64,000 nt of DNA from Amycolatopsis pithecellobii (GTDB lineage: Bacteria > Actinomycetota > Actinomycetes > Mycobacteriales > Pseudonocardiaceae). The DNA lies in assembly GCF_009707865.1 (NCBI RefSeq), contig NZ_WMBA01000001.1, positions 223,157 through 287,156 of the forward strand, in the 5' to 3' direction. Under the pieces are notes generated by a model, which was given only the letters and a program-made list of their open reading frames with translations, did not search any database and was not told the DNA's origin. The translations under genes were made by a program, and so were the position numbers. The first letter of the stretch is position 1. Every line of letters starts with the position of its first letter. Below are positions 25,804 to 34,533 of this stretch, in pieces.

Positions 25804-26394
25804 GTGACATCAGCCAGCAGTTTCGGTAGCACCGGCGCGCCGACCATCTTCGGCAGGCCGATCGTCCACATCGGATACACGGTCGAGAGCATTCCGGATG
25901 CTGTCGACTTCCTTGCCGGCACCTTGGGTGCGGGCCCGTTCTTCCTGATGAAGGACATCCGCATCCCGGTGCTCCGCAACGCCAACGGCCCGATCATCTG
26001 GGACCACTCGGCCGCCTTCGGCCAATGGGGTAACGTCGGCATCGAGCTTCAGCAGATCGACAAGCTGGAGCCCGCCGACGCGTTCGGGCCCACCTACCAG
26101 CGGACCAGTGGGGTCAACCACGTCGCTTACCTCGCGGACGACCTCGCCCAGGAACGCGCACGGCTGGAGGAAATGGGGCTGCCGCTGCTGTTCGAAGCGT
26201 CGAACGGGCCGCACGAGTCACTCCTGTTCGACGCGCCGCTGCTGGGCCACACGATCGAAGTCCACCAGGACTTCGCGCTGTTCCAGCAACTCCGGGCGGT
26301 GATGGTGGCCTCGGCCGAAGGGTGGGACGGCAGCGACCCGCTCCGTCCCGTGCCCCGCGCGCTGCAGGAAACGCTGGCGAGCGCGGACGTCTGA
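25804..26394 (+). CDS. VOC-family protein (Glyoxalase_4 type)
   Basis: 196 aa. GTG 25804 is preferred, because AAGGGGAG lies upstream of it and inside the codons of an alternative GTG at 25786. Motifs GRPIVHIGYTVESI, NVGIELQQID, GVNHVAYLADDL and GHTIEVHQDF supply His/Glu/His/Glu metal positions. Family members include epimerases and ring-cleaving enzymes. Cotranscribed with the importer and the GH-fold protein (6 bp to next start). Confidence 0.82.
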   Translation: MTSASSFGSTGAPTIFGRPIVHIGYTVESIPDAVDFLAGTLGAGPFFLMKDIRIPVLRNANGPIIWDHSAAFGQWGNVGIELQQIDKLEPADAFGPTYQRTSGVNHVAYLADDLAQERARLEEMGLPLLFEASNGPHESLLFDAPLLGHTIEVHQDFALFQQLRAVMVASAEGWDGSDPLRPVPRALQETLASADV

Positions 26395-26400
26395 TCGGTC

Positions 26401-27528
26401 ATGGGATTCGAGAGCACGAAGCTGCGCAAGGTCGCGGGATTCTTCGGTGTGGCACGCAATGGCGCGAGATGGTCGTTCATGGACCCGCGGGGTGCCCCGT
26501 TCTTCAGCCTCGGGGTCAATCACGCCGACGAGAGCAATTTGAAGTACCCCAGCAACATTGAGATCTGGCGCCGACGGTACGGCTCACGCGCGGCGTGGAT
26601 CACCAACGGTGTGGTGCGTGACCTCGATGCCTGGGGCTTCAACACCATCGGGTGGACCTCGGAGTGCGTGGCCTTGGGTGAGGTAACGGTCAACGACTAT
26701 GAGGCTCCCTACGACGCCAAGCACTCCAAGCCGTGGGAGATCACCGATTTCGCGATCGCCGGGAGGCCGTACTGCATCGCGTTGCCGGTCGCACCGATCG
26801 AGGGGTGGAACCTCAACCCGGTGTTCCCGGATGTGTTCTCGCGCGAGTGGGAGGAATGGTGTGCGTACCTCGCGCGATCACTCGTCGCCGACTTCGCCGA
26901 CGATCCCCACCTGATCGGCTATTTCTTCGTCGACATTCCTTCGTGGACCTCCCATCCGAGCGGTGCCTACTTCCCCGGGGTCGAGCGAGGTGACGAGACG
27001 GGCCTCGCGGCGGTGGCGAACCGGTACTACCAGACCATCCACGACGCGATCCGCGCCTACGATCAGAACCATCTGATCCTCGGTGATCGCTACAACGGAA
27101 ACGCCGGGATACCCGATGTCGTGCTCGATGCCATGGCGGGGTACGTGGATGTGTTGTCGGTGCAGTACTTTCCGGACGCTTCCGCCGAGGGGCGCTGTCA
27201 GATGCGTGACGACCTCGCCCGGTGGCATCGGCGTTGCGGTAAGCCCGTTCTCATCGCCGACATCGGCAACTGGTGCGCCACCGCGCACAATCCGCAGCGG
27301 GTGAGTGAGCTGGCGGATCAGCGTGCCCGAGCCGAGGACTACGTCGCCGCGTTCGACGCCGTCCTCGATGGGCCGTGGCTCATCGGCTGGCACTGGTGCT
27401 CGTATCTTGAGAACTACAGCCGCGGATGGGGGCTCAAGAGCCCTGAGGATGACGCGTATGACGATCTGGTGGCCCCCATCAAGGAGTTCAACGCCTCCGT
27501 CCCGGACCGGCGACTGTCAGTCTCCTGA
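26401..27528 (+). CDS. Glycoside-hydrolase-fold protein (agarase/GH-A clan-like), cytosolic
   Basis: 375 aa without signal peptide. FFSLGVNHADESNLKYP, DLDAWGFNTIGWTSE, LIGYFFVDIPSW, HLILGDRYNGNAG, YVDVLSVQYFPD and KPVLIADIGNW follow the beta-strand order of clan GH-A barrels such as agarase-like proteins. The usual catalytic Asn-Glu at strand 4 reads D178-I179-P180 and the strand-7 nucleophile position reads D287 rather than Glu, so classical retaining hydrolysis is doubtful. Coupled to the ABC importer, it would act on an imported glycoside inside the cell, possibly by another mechanism or as a lyase or binding protein. Confidence 0.65.
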   Translation: MGFESTKLRKVAGFFGVARNGARWSFMDPRGAPFFSLGVNHADESNLKYPSNIEIWRRRYGSRAAWITNGVVRDLDAWGFNTIGWTSECVALGEVTVNDYEAPYDAKHSKPWEITDFAIAGRPYCIALPVAPIEGWNLNPVFPDVFSREWEEWCAYLARSLVADFADDPHLIGYFFVDIPSWTSHPSGAYFPGVERGDETGLAAVANRYYQTIHDAIRAYDQNHLILGDRYNGNAGIPDVVLDAMAGYVDVLSVQYFPDASAEGRCQMRDDLARWHRRCGKPVLIADIGNWCATAHNPQRVSELADQRARAEDYVAAFDAVLDGPWLIGWHWCSYLENYSRGWGLKSPEDDAYDDLVAPIKEFNASVPDRRLSVS

Positions 27529-27560
27529 CCACAAAGAACCTCCCAGCGGGGTTTGTCAAG

Positions 27561-28171
27561 TCACGCAGCCACCGGGATTGGGGGTGGAGCGTGGTAGTCG
27601 GCGTTGTCGCGGAGTATGGCCCACGGGACGTTGAGGCGTCGGCGGGCGAGGCAGAGCAGGGCTTGTTCGGAATTCCGCCGCGGGGTCGGGCCGGAACCCG
27701 GCAGGGTGAGGATCACCTCGGCGTGGCGGTGCTGGCGAAATCGTTCCTCGATCATCGCGTCGATCTCGGCGATTTCGGCGTTGAGGGCGATCACCCCCTT
27801 GGCCAGTCGTTCGACCATCGCGGCGGCAAGTGTCCTGTGCGGGAGGAGTCGAGGCTGGGTTCCAGTGCGGGGAAGTATTCCAGCAGTTGGCGGGGGATCC
27901 GGTTGATCGCGTGGGTGCGGTCGCAGACCAGGTCGGTGCGCCGGTTGGTCAGGGTCGGCAAGTCCACCGAGATCTCGTCCCCGGCCCGCAGCGGGTCGAG
28001 GTCGCGGCGGACGCGGGCCTGGTCGGGGCTCAGGGTCGAGGGTTCGGTTTCGTCGTTCTGGACTCGCCGGGACAGCAGCCGCTCGCCGTTGTCGTTGATC
28101 ACCACACAGTGGTGGTGTTCCTTGCCGATGTCCACGCCGGCCCAGATCCGGGGCACGACCACCTCCATCAC
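27561..28171 (-). pseudogene. IS110-family transposase, internally deleted and frameshifted
   Basis: N-terminal DEDD-type start is intact (PRIWAGVDIGKEHHHCVVIN), but the segment after NDETEPSTL that normally holds the rest of the RuvC-like core is missing and the frame resumes at RRDLDPLRAGDEISVDLP. A frameshift follows, then AEIDAMIEERFRQHRHAEVI, then a jump from LPGSG to RRNSEQALLCLARRRLNV, so the catalytic-Ser C-terminal domain is deleted while the extreme C-terminus survives. Non-functional relic of roughly 0.6 kb (intact copies about 1.2-1.5 kb). It separates the importer operon from the SDR gene. Confidence 0.82.
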
Positions 28172-28237
28172 TCACCAGAACAGTCCACCCACAGACGACC
28201 ACGTCGACTATGTCCTACACAGCGATCCGCCACCGGC

Positions 28238-28428
28238 ATGCGTGACTTCTACGAGCGCTACATCGCGGTGCTCAACGCCGGTACGCCCGCGAAGGAGTGG
28301 CGGGGCGTCACCCACGGGCAAACTCGTTCGAGAACGTGGAATTCGCCGTCTACACGGTGCGCGACGGACGCTTCCTGCACCTGTCCTCCATGCACGATGC
28401 GGAGACCCTCCAGCAGCAGCTGATGGGG
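28238..28428 (+). pseudogene. SnoaL-like ester cyclase gene, gutted
   Basis: Starts MRDFYERYIAVLNA, the typical SnoaL-like N-terminus, but passes straight to GTPAKEWRGV, which belongs after about 60-70 further residues. A frameshift near 28,315 then leads to NSFENVEFAVYTVRDGRF and the C-terminal LSSMHDAETLQQQL. The central cavity residues are gone. The remnant frame continues without a stop into the downstream SDR frame. Confidence 0.7.
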
Positions 28429-28452
28429 ATACACACACCGAAAGGGGTTTTG

Positions 28453-29208
28453 ATGTCAAGTGAGCTGAAGGGCAAGGTGGCGCTGGTCACCGGCGGATCC
28501 CGGGGGCTGGGCGCCGCTATCGCCGTGGCACTGGCGGAACAGGGCGCGGATGTGGCGATCAGCTATGTCGCGTCAGCGGAGAAGGCGGCGGCGGTCGTCC
28601 GGGAGGTCGAGCAGACGGGCCGCGGCGCGCTCGCCGTCCAGAGTGACCAGGCGGACTCATCGGCTGCCGCGTCTTTGGTCGAGGCGGTGGTGTCCCGCTT
28701 CGGAAAGCTCGACATCCTCGTGAACAATGCGGCCATCACGGTTCAGGGCAGGCGAGTCGATGATCCGGAACTCGACGCCGACGAGCTGGACCACTTGTGG
28801 CACACCAATGTGCTCGGAGTGGTGGCGACAACGCGTGCGGCGGCGCGGAACCTCTCGGACGGTGGCCGCATCATTTTCATCGGCTCGTCCATCGCCAGCC
28901 GGGTCGTCGTCCCCGGCGCGGCGGATTACACCGGGAGCAAGGCCGCGATCGTGGGATATGCGAAGGGCGTCGCGCGTGATCTCGGCCCTCGCGACATCAC
29001 CGCGAACGTCGTCGAGCCGGGCATCATGCCTACGGACATGGCCGCGGAGGCAGCCCACAACATGTCGCCCATCATGATGGACCTGCATGCGATCCGCCGA
29101 ATCGGAACGGTGGAAGAAGTGGCCGGCACGGTGTGCTTCCTCGCGGGGCCCAACGCGGACTACATCAGCGGAAGCGTCCTGACCGTCGCCGGCGGATACC
29201 ACATCTAG
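28453..29208 (+). CDS. Short-chain dehydrogenase/reductase
   Basis: 251 aa from ATG 28453 with GAAAGGGG upstream. Classical SDR: TGGSRGLGAAIAVAL, ILVNNAAI, Ser in GSSIAS, YTGSKAA (Y-x3-K), C-terminal ISGSVLTVAGGYHI. The open frame reaches upstream to 28297 only because of the SnoaL remnant. NAD(P)-dependent oxidation/reduction of a hydroxy group, 3-oxoacyl-reductase-like. Ends at a strong bidirectional hairpin. Confidence 0.88.
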   Translation: MSSELKGKVALVTGGSRGLGAAIAVALAEQGADVAISYVASAEKAAAVVREVEQTGRGALAVQSDQADSSAAASLVEAVVSRFGKLDILVNNAAITVQGRRVDDPELDADELDHLWHTNVLGVVATTRAAARNLSDGGRIIFIGSSIASRVVVPGAADYTGSKAAIVGYAKGVARDLGPRDITANVVEPGIMPTDMAAEAAHNMSPIMMDLHAIRRIGTVEEVAGTVCFLAGPNADYISGSVLTVAGGYHI

Positions 29209-29223
29209 GCCCCGATCAGCAAA

Positions 29224-29253
29224 GGTGGCCGGCCCGGAATCGGGCCGGCCACC
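29224..29253. terminator. Bidirectional hairpin terminator
   Basis: GGTGGCCGGCCCG and CGGGCCGGCCACC are perfect 13-bp arms around GAAT, between the convergent genes ending at 29208 and 29258. GC-rich and without a long T-run, as is common in actinomycetes. Confidence 0.75.
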
Positions 29254-29257
29254 GGCG

Positions 29258-30424
29258 TTATCCGGGCAGGCCTTGCGGGTGGATCAACAACTTGGCGTCC
29301 TGACCCGTTGCCGCGCGCTCGATCGCCGCGATTCCCTCGTCCAGCGAGAACCGGCCGGTGATCATCTTCGTCAGGTCGAGCTTGCCCGCGGCGTGCAGGG
29401 CGACGACCGCCGGGTACCCGCCGCCGAGGTGGGCGACCGCTCCGTACATCGACGCCGAGCGGAACATCAACGGCACCGTGTCCATCGGGAACGGCTCCTT
29501 GTTGACGCCGAGGCACACGATCTTCGCGCCGACCGCGATCGAGTCGAAGATCGCCGGCATCACCCGTGAACCGGCCCCGCTGGCGTCGACGACCATGTCG
29601 ACGCCGACCCCCTGAGTCTCGGCGAGCAGCCACGCCGCGGCATCGCCGGTGGTCGGGTCGAAAGTGGCGGTGGCGCCGAGCGCGGCGGCGATATCCCGCT
29701 TGGGCGCGGCCGGCTCGAGGGCGAGAATCCGGCCGGCCCCCAGTGCGCCGGCGAGCCCGACCGCCGCGAGCCCGACCGGGCCGCAGCCGAAGACCGCGAC
29801 CGTGTCGCCGGGCAGGAAGCCCCCGGCCCGGCTGATCATCCCGTTGTAGACGACGGCGGCCGGTTCGGTGAGGGCTCCCACGTCATACGCGTAGTCCTCG
29901 CCGTAGCGCTCGGCGACGGCGGTCAGTGGCCAGCAATTGCGTTCGTGGGCCACGGACAGCGTCGCGGTGCCGCCGTCGAGCGTGAAACCCCGGTCCTCGA
30001 TGAAGTCGCAGCTGCTCGGGATCCCGCGGAGGCAGGGGCGGCAGCGCCCGCAATTGACCTGTCCTTCGACCGCGACCAGGTCGCCGGGCCTGACCCGCGT
30101 CACGGCCTTGCCGACCTCGATGACTTCGCCGGAGTACTCGTGCCCGATCGCGATCGGCATCCGGGATTGGGCGGGATGGTTGAGGTATCCGTGCTCGTCG
30201 GGCACGAACATGTGGACGTCGGATCCGCAAATCCCGCATACGCGATCGCGGATCAGCACGTCATACTCGCTCGACGGGACGGGATCGGGACGCTCCGCGA
30301 CGGCCATGGTGGGGTTGTGCCAGACCATGTTGCCGCGCCGAGCGCGCCGTGACCGCTCCTCCGCGGCCGTGACCTCGTAACCGGCTTTCGGCTTCCAGTC
30401 CGCGGTCAGCACGAGACCCTTCAT
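29258..30424 (-). CDS. Zinc-dependent alcohol dehydrogenase, scyllo-inosose dehydrogenase-like (paralogue 1)
   Basis: 388 aa MDR. The N-terminus MKGLVLTADWKPKAGYEV is the distinctive opening of the scyllo-inosose 3-dehydrogenase (IolM)-like group. Catalytic zinc in CGICGSDVH and GHEYSGE; structural zinc in CGRCRPCLRGIPSSC; cofactor motif VFGCGPVGLAAVGLAG. Would oxidise a secondary alcohol of a cyclitol or keto-sugar. Closely related to the protein at 32372 over its whole length. Downstream (41 bp) of the SDR at 30465. Confidence 0.85.
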   Translation of the reverse strand: MKGLVLTADWKPKAGYEVTAAEERSRRARRGNMVWHNPTMAVAERPDPVPSSEYDVLIRDRVCGICGSDVHMFVPDEHGYLNHPAQSRMPIAIGHEYSGEVIEVGKAVTRVRPGDLVAVEGQVNCGRCRPCLRGIPSSCDFIEDRGFTLDGGTATLSVAHERNCWPLTAVAERYGEDYAYDVGALTEPAAVVYNGMISRAGGFLPGDTVAVFGCGPVGLAAVGLAGALGAGRILALEPAAPKRDIAAALGATATFDPTTGDAAAWLLAETQGVGVDMVVDASGAGSRVMPAIFDSIAVGAKIVCLGVNKEPFPMDTVPLMFRSASMYGAVAHLGGGYPAVVALHAAGKLDLTKMITGRFSLDEGIAAIERAATGQDAKLLIHPQGLPG

Positions 30425-30464
30425 TGCGATACTCACTTTCTCGTCAGAACAAGGAACGCGATGG

Positions 30465-31205
30465 TCAGGAACCCTGGAGTCCGCCGTGGATTCCGAAGTC
30501 CTCACCGGTGATGTAGGCGGCGGCATCGGACACCAGGAAGGCGACGAGTTCGGCGACCTCCGTCGGTGAGCCGAGGCGCCCGAGTGGAATACGGCTCTCC
30601 CACTCCCGCCGCACGGCGTCGGGAGAATCCGCCCCCAGCTCGGTACGGGCGGCCCGGATCCCTTCGAGCATCGGTGTTTCCACCAGGCCCGGCGAGACGG
30701 AGTTGACGCGGATACCGCCCTCGGCGAGTGCAACGGCGGCCGACTTGACGAGCGAGATCGTCGCTGCCTTCGAGGCCGCATAATGCGCGGCGAAGGGCCT
30801 GCCCACTCTCCCCGCCGTCGAGGCGAAGAGCACCACACTGCCGCCGCCGGAACGCGCCATCTCCTCGGCGGCGGCCTGGACGGCGAAGAACGCGCCCCGC
30901 ACGTTCACGCAGAAAATCCGGTCGAAGGCGGCGGGCGTGATCCGCGCGAACGGCTGGGTGTCCATCACGCCGGCGGCGTTGACCAGGCCGTCGAGCCGGC
31001 CGTACTCCGCGACGGCGTGCCGCAGCACTGGCCCGATCGCGTCGACATCCGCGAGGTCGAGCGTCACCCAGCTGCCTCCCGGCGGAGGCGGGGCCGCCTG
31101 GCGGTCGATGCCGATCACCGTCGCGTTTCGCTCGACGAGCAGCTGCACGCAGGCTTCCCCGAGACCCGACGCAGCGCCGGTCACCGCGACCACTTTGCCC
31201 TTCAT
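30465..31205 (-). CDS. Short-chain dehydrogenase/reductase
   Basis: 246 aa from ATG 31205 with GAGGGAG upstream. Motifs: TGAASGLGEACVQLL, GLVNAAGV, Ser in FASTAGRVG, HYAASKAATISL, and PGLVETPM. First gene of the minus-strand pair with paralogue 1, divergent from the GntR gene, so probably under its control. Confidence 0.87.
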   Translation of the reverse strand: MKGKVVAVTGAASGLGEACVQLLVERNATVIGIDRQAAPPPPGGSWVTLDLADVDAIGPVLRHAVAEYGRLDGLVNAAGVMDTQPFARITPAAFDRIFCVNVRGAFFAVQAAAEEMARSGGGSVVLFASTAGRVGRPFAAHYAASKAATISLVKSAAVALAEGGIRVNSVSPGLVETPMLEGIRAARTELGADSPDAVRREWESRIPLGRLGSPTEVAELVAFLVSDAAAYITGEDFGIHGGLQGS

Positions 31206-31445
31206 CGCGCTCCCTCGGTCGTGATCACATGACGCTGCCATGTTAATATGCTAACTAGTCGAATGTATATCTCCTACGGGAAACGAGGGTCGGCGCTGTA
31301 ATCAATTGGCTGAGCGCTGTAACCGCATCGTGGTATCGTGGACCGTCAGCTGCGAAGTGGACTACAAGGCCCATGATATTTGTGGACACCACTGGCATAC
31401 TTGAAGTCTGGTCGCGTTGACCATTGCACAGGGATAGAGGTTTCC

Positions 31446-32198
31446 GTGACCGTAGCCACTGAACGAGACGACCGTGCCCTCGGCGTCTCCGAGGCGCGGG
31501 CCCGTCTCCGGCAGGCCGTTTTGCGGACAGAGCTGCGCCCCGGCACCGTGTATGCGCAGGACGAGGTGCGAAAGTTGCTCGACGTCGGCCGCACGCCGTT
31601 CCGCGAGGCCCTGCGCATGGTCCAGATGGAGAACCTCATCGATATCCTGCCGAACGGCAGGCTGAGGATCCCCCCGCTGGTGATGGATGACGTCACGCAT
31701 GTGCAGATCGCGCGCATCGCGCTGGAAACGGCGGCCGCGAGGGCATCGGTCCCGAAGCTCGGGCCGGAGGACTTCGCACACCTCGAAGGCTTCATGGCGC
31801 AGATGTCGCACTACCTGAGTTCGGACCACTTCGACCGGGTCGAGACGCCTCATCTCGAGTTCCACCATGCGCTGCTTGCGAAGGCCGGGCCGACCATCCT
31901 GATGAAGATCGAGGAGCTGAGCGACCGGGTCCGCCGATACCGATGGGCGCACTCCGTGGAATTGCGCAGTGGCTGGCCGAATCGGACCGCGGAGCATCGC
32001 GCGATTCTCGACGCCGTGATCGCTTGCGACGTCGAGGGTGCCGTGGCACAGCTGGTCCGGCATTACCTGGAATCGGGGCTGCTCCTCGCTGAATTCATGA
32101 AGGAGTCGGACCCCGACAGCAGTCCGGAACGATTTGAGGAAGCGATATTGGCGAGCCTCGCGCCGTCGGTTCGCACCGCGGTGCGCAAACTGCGTTAG
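31446..32198 (+). CDS. GntR family regulator, FCD subfamily
   Basis: 250 aa from GTG 31446 (AGAGG ribosome site). Winged HTH at about 15-75 (LRPGTVYAQDEVRKLLDVGRTPFREALRMVQMENLI), then the FCD all-helical ligand domain with putative metal ligands (VETPHLEFHHALLAKAG, TAEHRAILDAVIACD). FCD regulators sense organic acids or sugar acids. Central position between the divergent SDR/ADH pair and the ADH/cyclase pair makes it the likely pathway regulator. The 240-bp region upstream contains ATGTATATCT (31264-31273), repeated near 36427. Confidence 0.88.
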   Translation: MTVATERDDRALGVSEARARLRQAVLRTELRPGTVYAQDEVRKLLDVGRTPFREALRMVQMENLIDILPNGRLRIPPLVMDDVTHVQIARIALETAAARASVPKLGPEDFAHLEGFMAQMSHYLSSDHFDRVETPHLEFHHALLAKAGPTILMKIEELSDRVRRYRWAHSVELRSGWPNRTAEHRAILDAVIACDVEGAVAQLVRHYLESGLLLAEFMKESDPDSSPERFEEAILASLAPSVRTAVRKLR

Positions 32199-32228
32199 CC
32201 GGACAGGCCGCCACCCCGAGCTGTCACG

Positions 32229-32261
32229 ACGCCGGGCCCGAAGAAGGGCCCGGCGTTTTTG
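32229..32261 (+). terminator. Intrinsic terminator of the GntR gene
   Basis: Perfect 11-bp arms ACGCCGGGCCC / GGGCCCGGCGT, 6-nt loop, then TTTTT. The clearest rho-independent terminator in the window. Confidence 0.92.
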
Positions 32262-32278
32262 TGCCCAGCTGCCGACCC

Positions 32279-32307
32279 TTGTCATGCATCTCGGCCGGTC
32301 GTATACT
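32279..32307 (+). promoter_or_regulatory. Promoter of the ADH-cyclase operon
   Basis: TTGTCA (32279-32284), 17-bp spacer, TATACT (32302-32307), close to sigma-70-type consensus. The -10 is part of a GTATAC palindrome (32301-32306) that could also be a GntR site. Confidence 0.75.
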
Positions 32308-32371
32308 TTTTACGCTGCAAGTGCTAACGCGGCGTTTGAATATCTGCTCATGGGAGAGGGGACTGCGGCGC

Positions 32372-33559
32372 ATGAGAGGTCTTGTGGTGTCGGCGGACTG
32401 GAAGCCCAAGGCGGGCTATCAGGTCACGGCCGAGGAGGAAATGTCCGGCCGGGTGAGGCTGGCCAACATGGTCCTGCACAACCCGACCCTCTCGGTGGCC
32501 GACCGGCCCGACGCCCAGCTCTCGGGCGAGCACGACGTGCTGATCCGCAACGTCACCAGCGGCATCTGCGGGAGCGATCTGCACATGGTCACGTCCGATG
32601 AGGACGGTTACATGGACCTGCCGGCGCCCTTCCGGGTGCCGGTCGCGCTGGGGCACGAGAACTCCGGCCAGGTCGTCGAGGTGGGCAGCGCCGTGACGCG
32701 CGTGCGGCCAGGCGATCTGGTCGCCGTCGAGGCCCAGGTTGAGTGCGGCACGTGCCGGGCCTGCCTGCGTGGGCTCACCGCCGCCTGCGAGCGGCTGTGG
32801 GATCGCGGCTTCACGCTCGACGGGGGTACGGCCACGATGTCGGTGGCGCACGAGCGGCACTGCTGGCCGTTGACCGCGGTCGCTGACCGCCATGGCGAGC
32901 GCAAGGCCTACGACATCGGTGCCCTCATCGAGCCGTCGAGCGTTGCCTACAACGGCATGGTGAACCGGGCAGGCGGCTTCCGGCCCGGGGACACCGTCGC
33001 GGTCTTCGGCGCCGGCCCGATCGGGCTCGCGGCCGTCGGGCTGGCGAACGCGCTGGGGGCCGGCCGTGTTCTCGCCCTCGACCCGTCGGCGTCCAAGCGG
33101 GAGATCGCGTCGGCGCTCGGTGCGACCGAAACGTTCGACCCCACTGCCGGCGAGGCCGGCCAGTGGCTCCTCGACCGCACGGGCGGGGCCGGTGTCGATA
33201 TGGCGCTCGACGCCACGGGCGCCGGCAGGATCGTGATGCCGGCGATCGTTCCGGCCATCGCTGTCGGCGGCAAGATCGTGTCGCTGGGCGCGAATATGGC
33301 GCCCGTCGAAGTGGACACGATCAAATTGATGTTCCGCGCGGCATCGATCTATTTCACGCTCGGCCATCTCGGCGGCGGGTTTCCGGCCGTCATCGCCTTG
33401 CACGCCGCGGGCAAGCTCGACCTCACCAAGATGATCACCGGGCGATTCGCCCTTGACGACGGCGTCGCCGCGATGGAACGGGCCCTGAAAGGGCAGGACG
33501 CGAAGATCCTCATCCATCCGCACGGCGTGGATGCTTACCCGAAGGCGGTTTCTCAATGA
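32372..33559 (+). CDS. Zinc-dependent alcohol dehydrogenase, scyllo-inosose dehydrogenase-like (paralogue 2)
   Basis: 395 aa from ATG 32372 (MRGLVVSADWKPKAGYQV). Same motifs as paralogue 1: SGICGSDLHM, GHENSGQ, structural-zinc cluster CGTCRACLRGLTAAC, VFGAGPIGLAAVGLAN, and the shared tail KLDLTKMITGRFALDDGVAAME. Differences around the substrate loops (MVTSDEDGYMDLPAP versus MFVPDEHGYLNHPAQ) suggest consecutive or stereo-different oxidations. Overlaps the cyclase gene by 4 bp (ATGA). Confidence 0.86.
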   Translation: MRGLVVSADWKPKAGYQVTAEEEMSGRVRLANMVLHNPTLSVADRPDAQLSGEHDVLIRNVTSGICGSDLHMVTSDEDGYMDLPAPFRVPVALGHENSGQVVEVGSAVTRVRPGDLVAVEAQVECGTCRACLRGLTAACERLWDRGFTLDGGTATMSVAHERHCWPLTAVADRHGERKAYDIGALIEPSSVAYNGMVNRAGGFRPGDTVAVFGAGPIGLAAVGLANALGAGRVLALDPSASKREIASALGATETFDPTAGEAGQWLLDRTGGAGVDMALDATGAGRIVMPAIVPAIAVGGKIVSLGANMAPVEVDTIKLMFRAASIYFTLGHLGGGFPAVIALHAAGKLDLTKMITGRFALDDGVAAMERALKGQDAKILIHPHGVDAYPKAVSQ

Positions 33560-34530
33560 GTGCGGGCACACCCTTGGTCACCACCGAGGCGATCGAGGAG
33601 TACATCGCGAAGTACTCGAACTGGGGCCGCTGGGGCGACGCCGACGAGCTCGGCGCGGTCAACTTCATCACCCCGTCGATCGTGCGCGGCGCGGCTCACA
33701 GTGTCCGTGCGGGCCGCGTGGTCGGGCTGGGCCTTCCCTTCGATCAGCACGGACCGCAGACGGGCGTGCTCGGCCGCACCAACTGCCTGCGCTATTCGAC
33801 GGCGACGGGTACGGATCACGCCAACGGTTTGCAGCGGCTCGCGGGCGAGGAACTGCCGCACGGTTTCGGGTTCGCCGATGACGTCATCGTCATGCCGTTG
33901 CAGTCGGCGACCCACTGGGATGTGCTGTCGCATATCTTCCACAACGGCCGCATGTACAACGGGCGCCCGGCGTCCACGGTCACCGCGACCGGCGCGGAGT
34001 TCAGCGGTGCGCAGGCCTGGCGGGAAAGCCTGGTGGGACGGGCCGTGCTGCTCGATCTCCCGGCGACTCTCGGCGTGGACTGGCTCGAAAACGGGCATGC
34101 CATCGACGCCGATCAGCTCGATGCCGCCGCCGAATTCGGGAAGGTGAAGATCCGCGAGGGGGACATTCTCCTGCTGCGGACCGGCCGGCTCAAACGCGCG
34201 CGTGCCGAAGGGTGGGGCACCTATGCGGGCGGTGACTCGCCCGGTCTGAGCTACTACACGGTCCCGTGGCTCGCGGCGCACGGAATCGCGGCGGTGGCCA
34301 GCGACACGTGGGGCGTCGAGGTCCGGCCCAACGAACTTCCCGGCGCTTTCCAGCCATTCCACATCCCCGCGCTGGTCTACATGGGACTGGCGCTCGGCGA
34401 GATGTTCGACTTCGAGGGGCTGTCGCAGGCCTGTGCGGAGGAAGGACGCTACGAGGTGCTCTTCTCCGCACCGCCGCTGGCGTTCACCGGGTCGGCCGGG
34501 GCCCCTCCGGGACCGGTGGCGATCCTTTGA
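33556..34530 (+). CDS. Cyclase-family (kynurenine-formamidase-like) metal hydrolase
   Basis: 324 aa. The family motif HxGTHxDxxxH appears in altered form: MPLQSATHWDVLSHIFHNGR keeps H-W-D...H; later ILLLRTGR, DTWGVEVRP and FHIPALVYMGLALGE are typical of the long cyclase subgroup. Such enzymes hydrolyse amides or beta-dicarbonyl rings. Coupling to a cyclitol-type dehydrogenase suggests opening of an oxidised ring. Confidence 0.8.
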   Translation: MSAGTPLVTTEAIEEYIAKYSNWGRWGDADELGAVNFITPSIVRGAAHSVRAGRVVGLGLPFDQHGPQTGVLGRTNCLRYSTATGTDHANGLQRLAGEELPHGFGFADDVIVMPLQSATHWDVLSHIFHNGRMYNGRPASTVTATGAEFSGAQAWRESLVGRAVLLDLPATLGVDWLENGHAIDADQLDAAAEFGKVKIREGDILLLRTGRLKRARAEGWGTYAGGDSPGLSYYTVPWLAAHGIAAVASDTWGVEVRPNELPGAFQPFHIPALVYMGLALGEMFDFEGLSQACAEEGRYEVLFSAPPLAFTGSAGAPPGPVAIL

Positions 34531-34533
34531 GAT

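Noticed and set aside
23126..25810. 894-codon minus-strand frame opposite the binding protein and ATPase
   Set aside because: Antisense to two genes with intact motifs; no domain, no ribosome site.
28297..28452. N-terminally extended SDR, or SnoaL-SDR fusion
   Set aside because: The extension is the frameshifted SnoaL remnant; the SDR has its own ribosome site and ATG at 28453.
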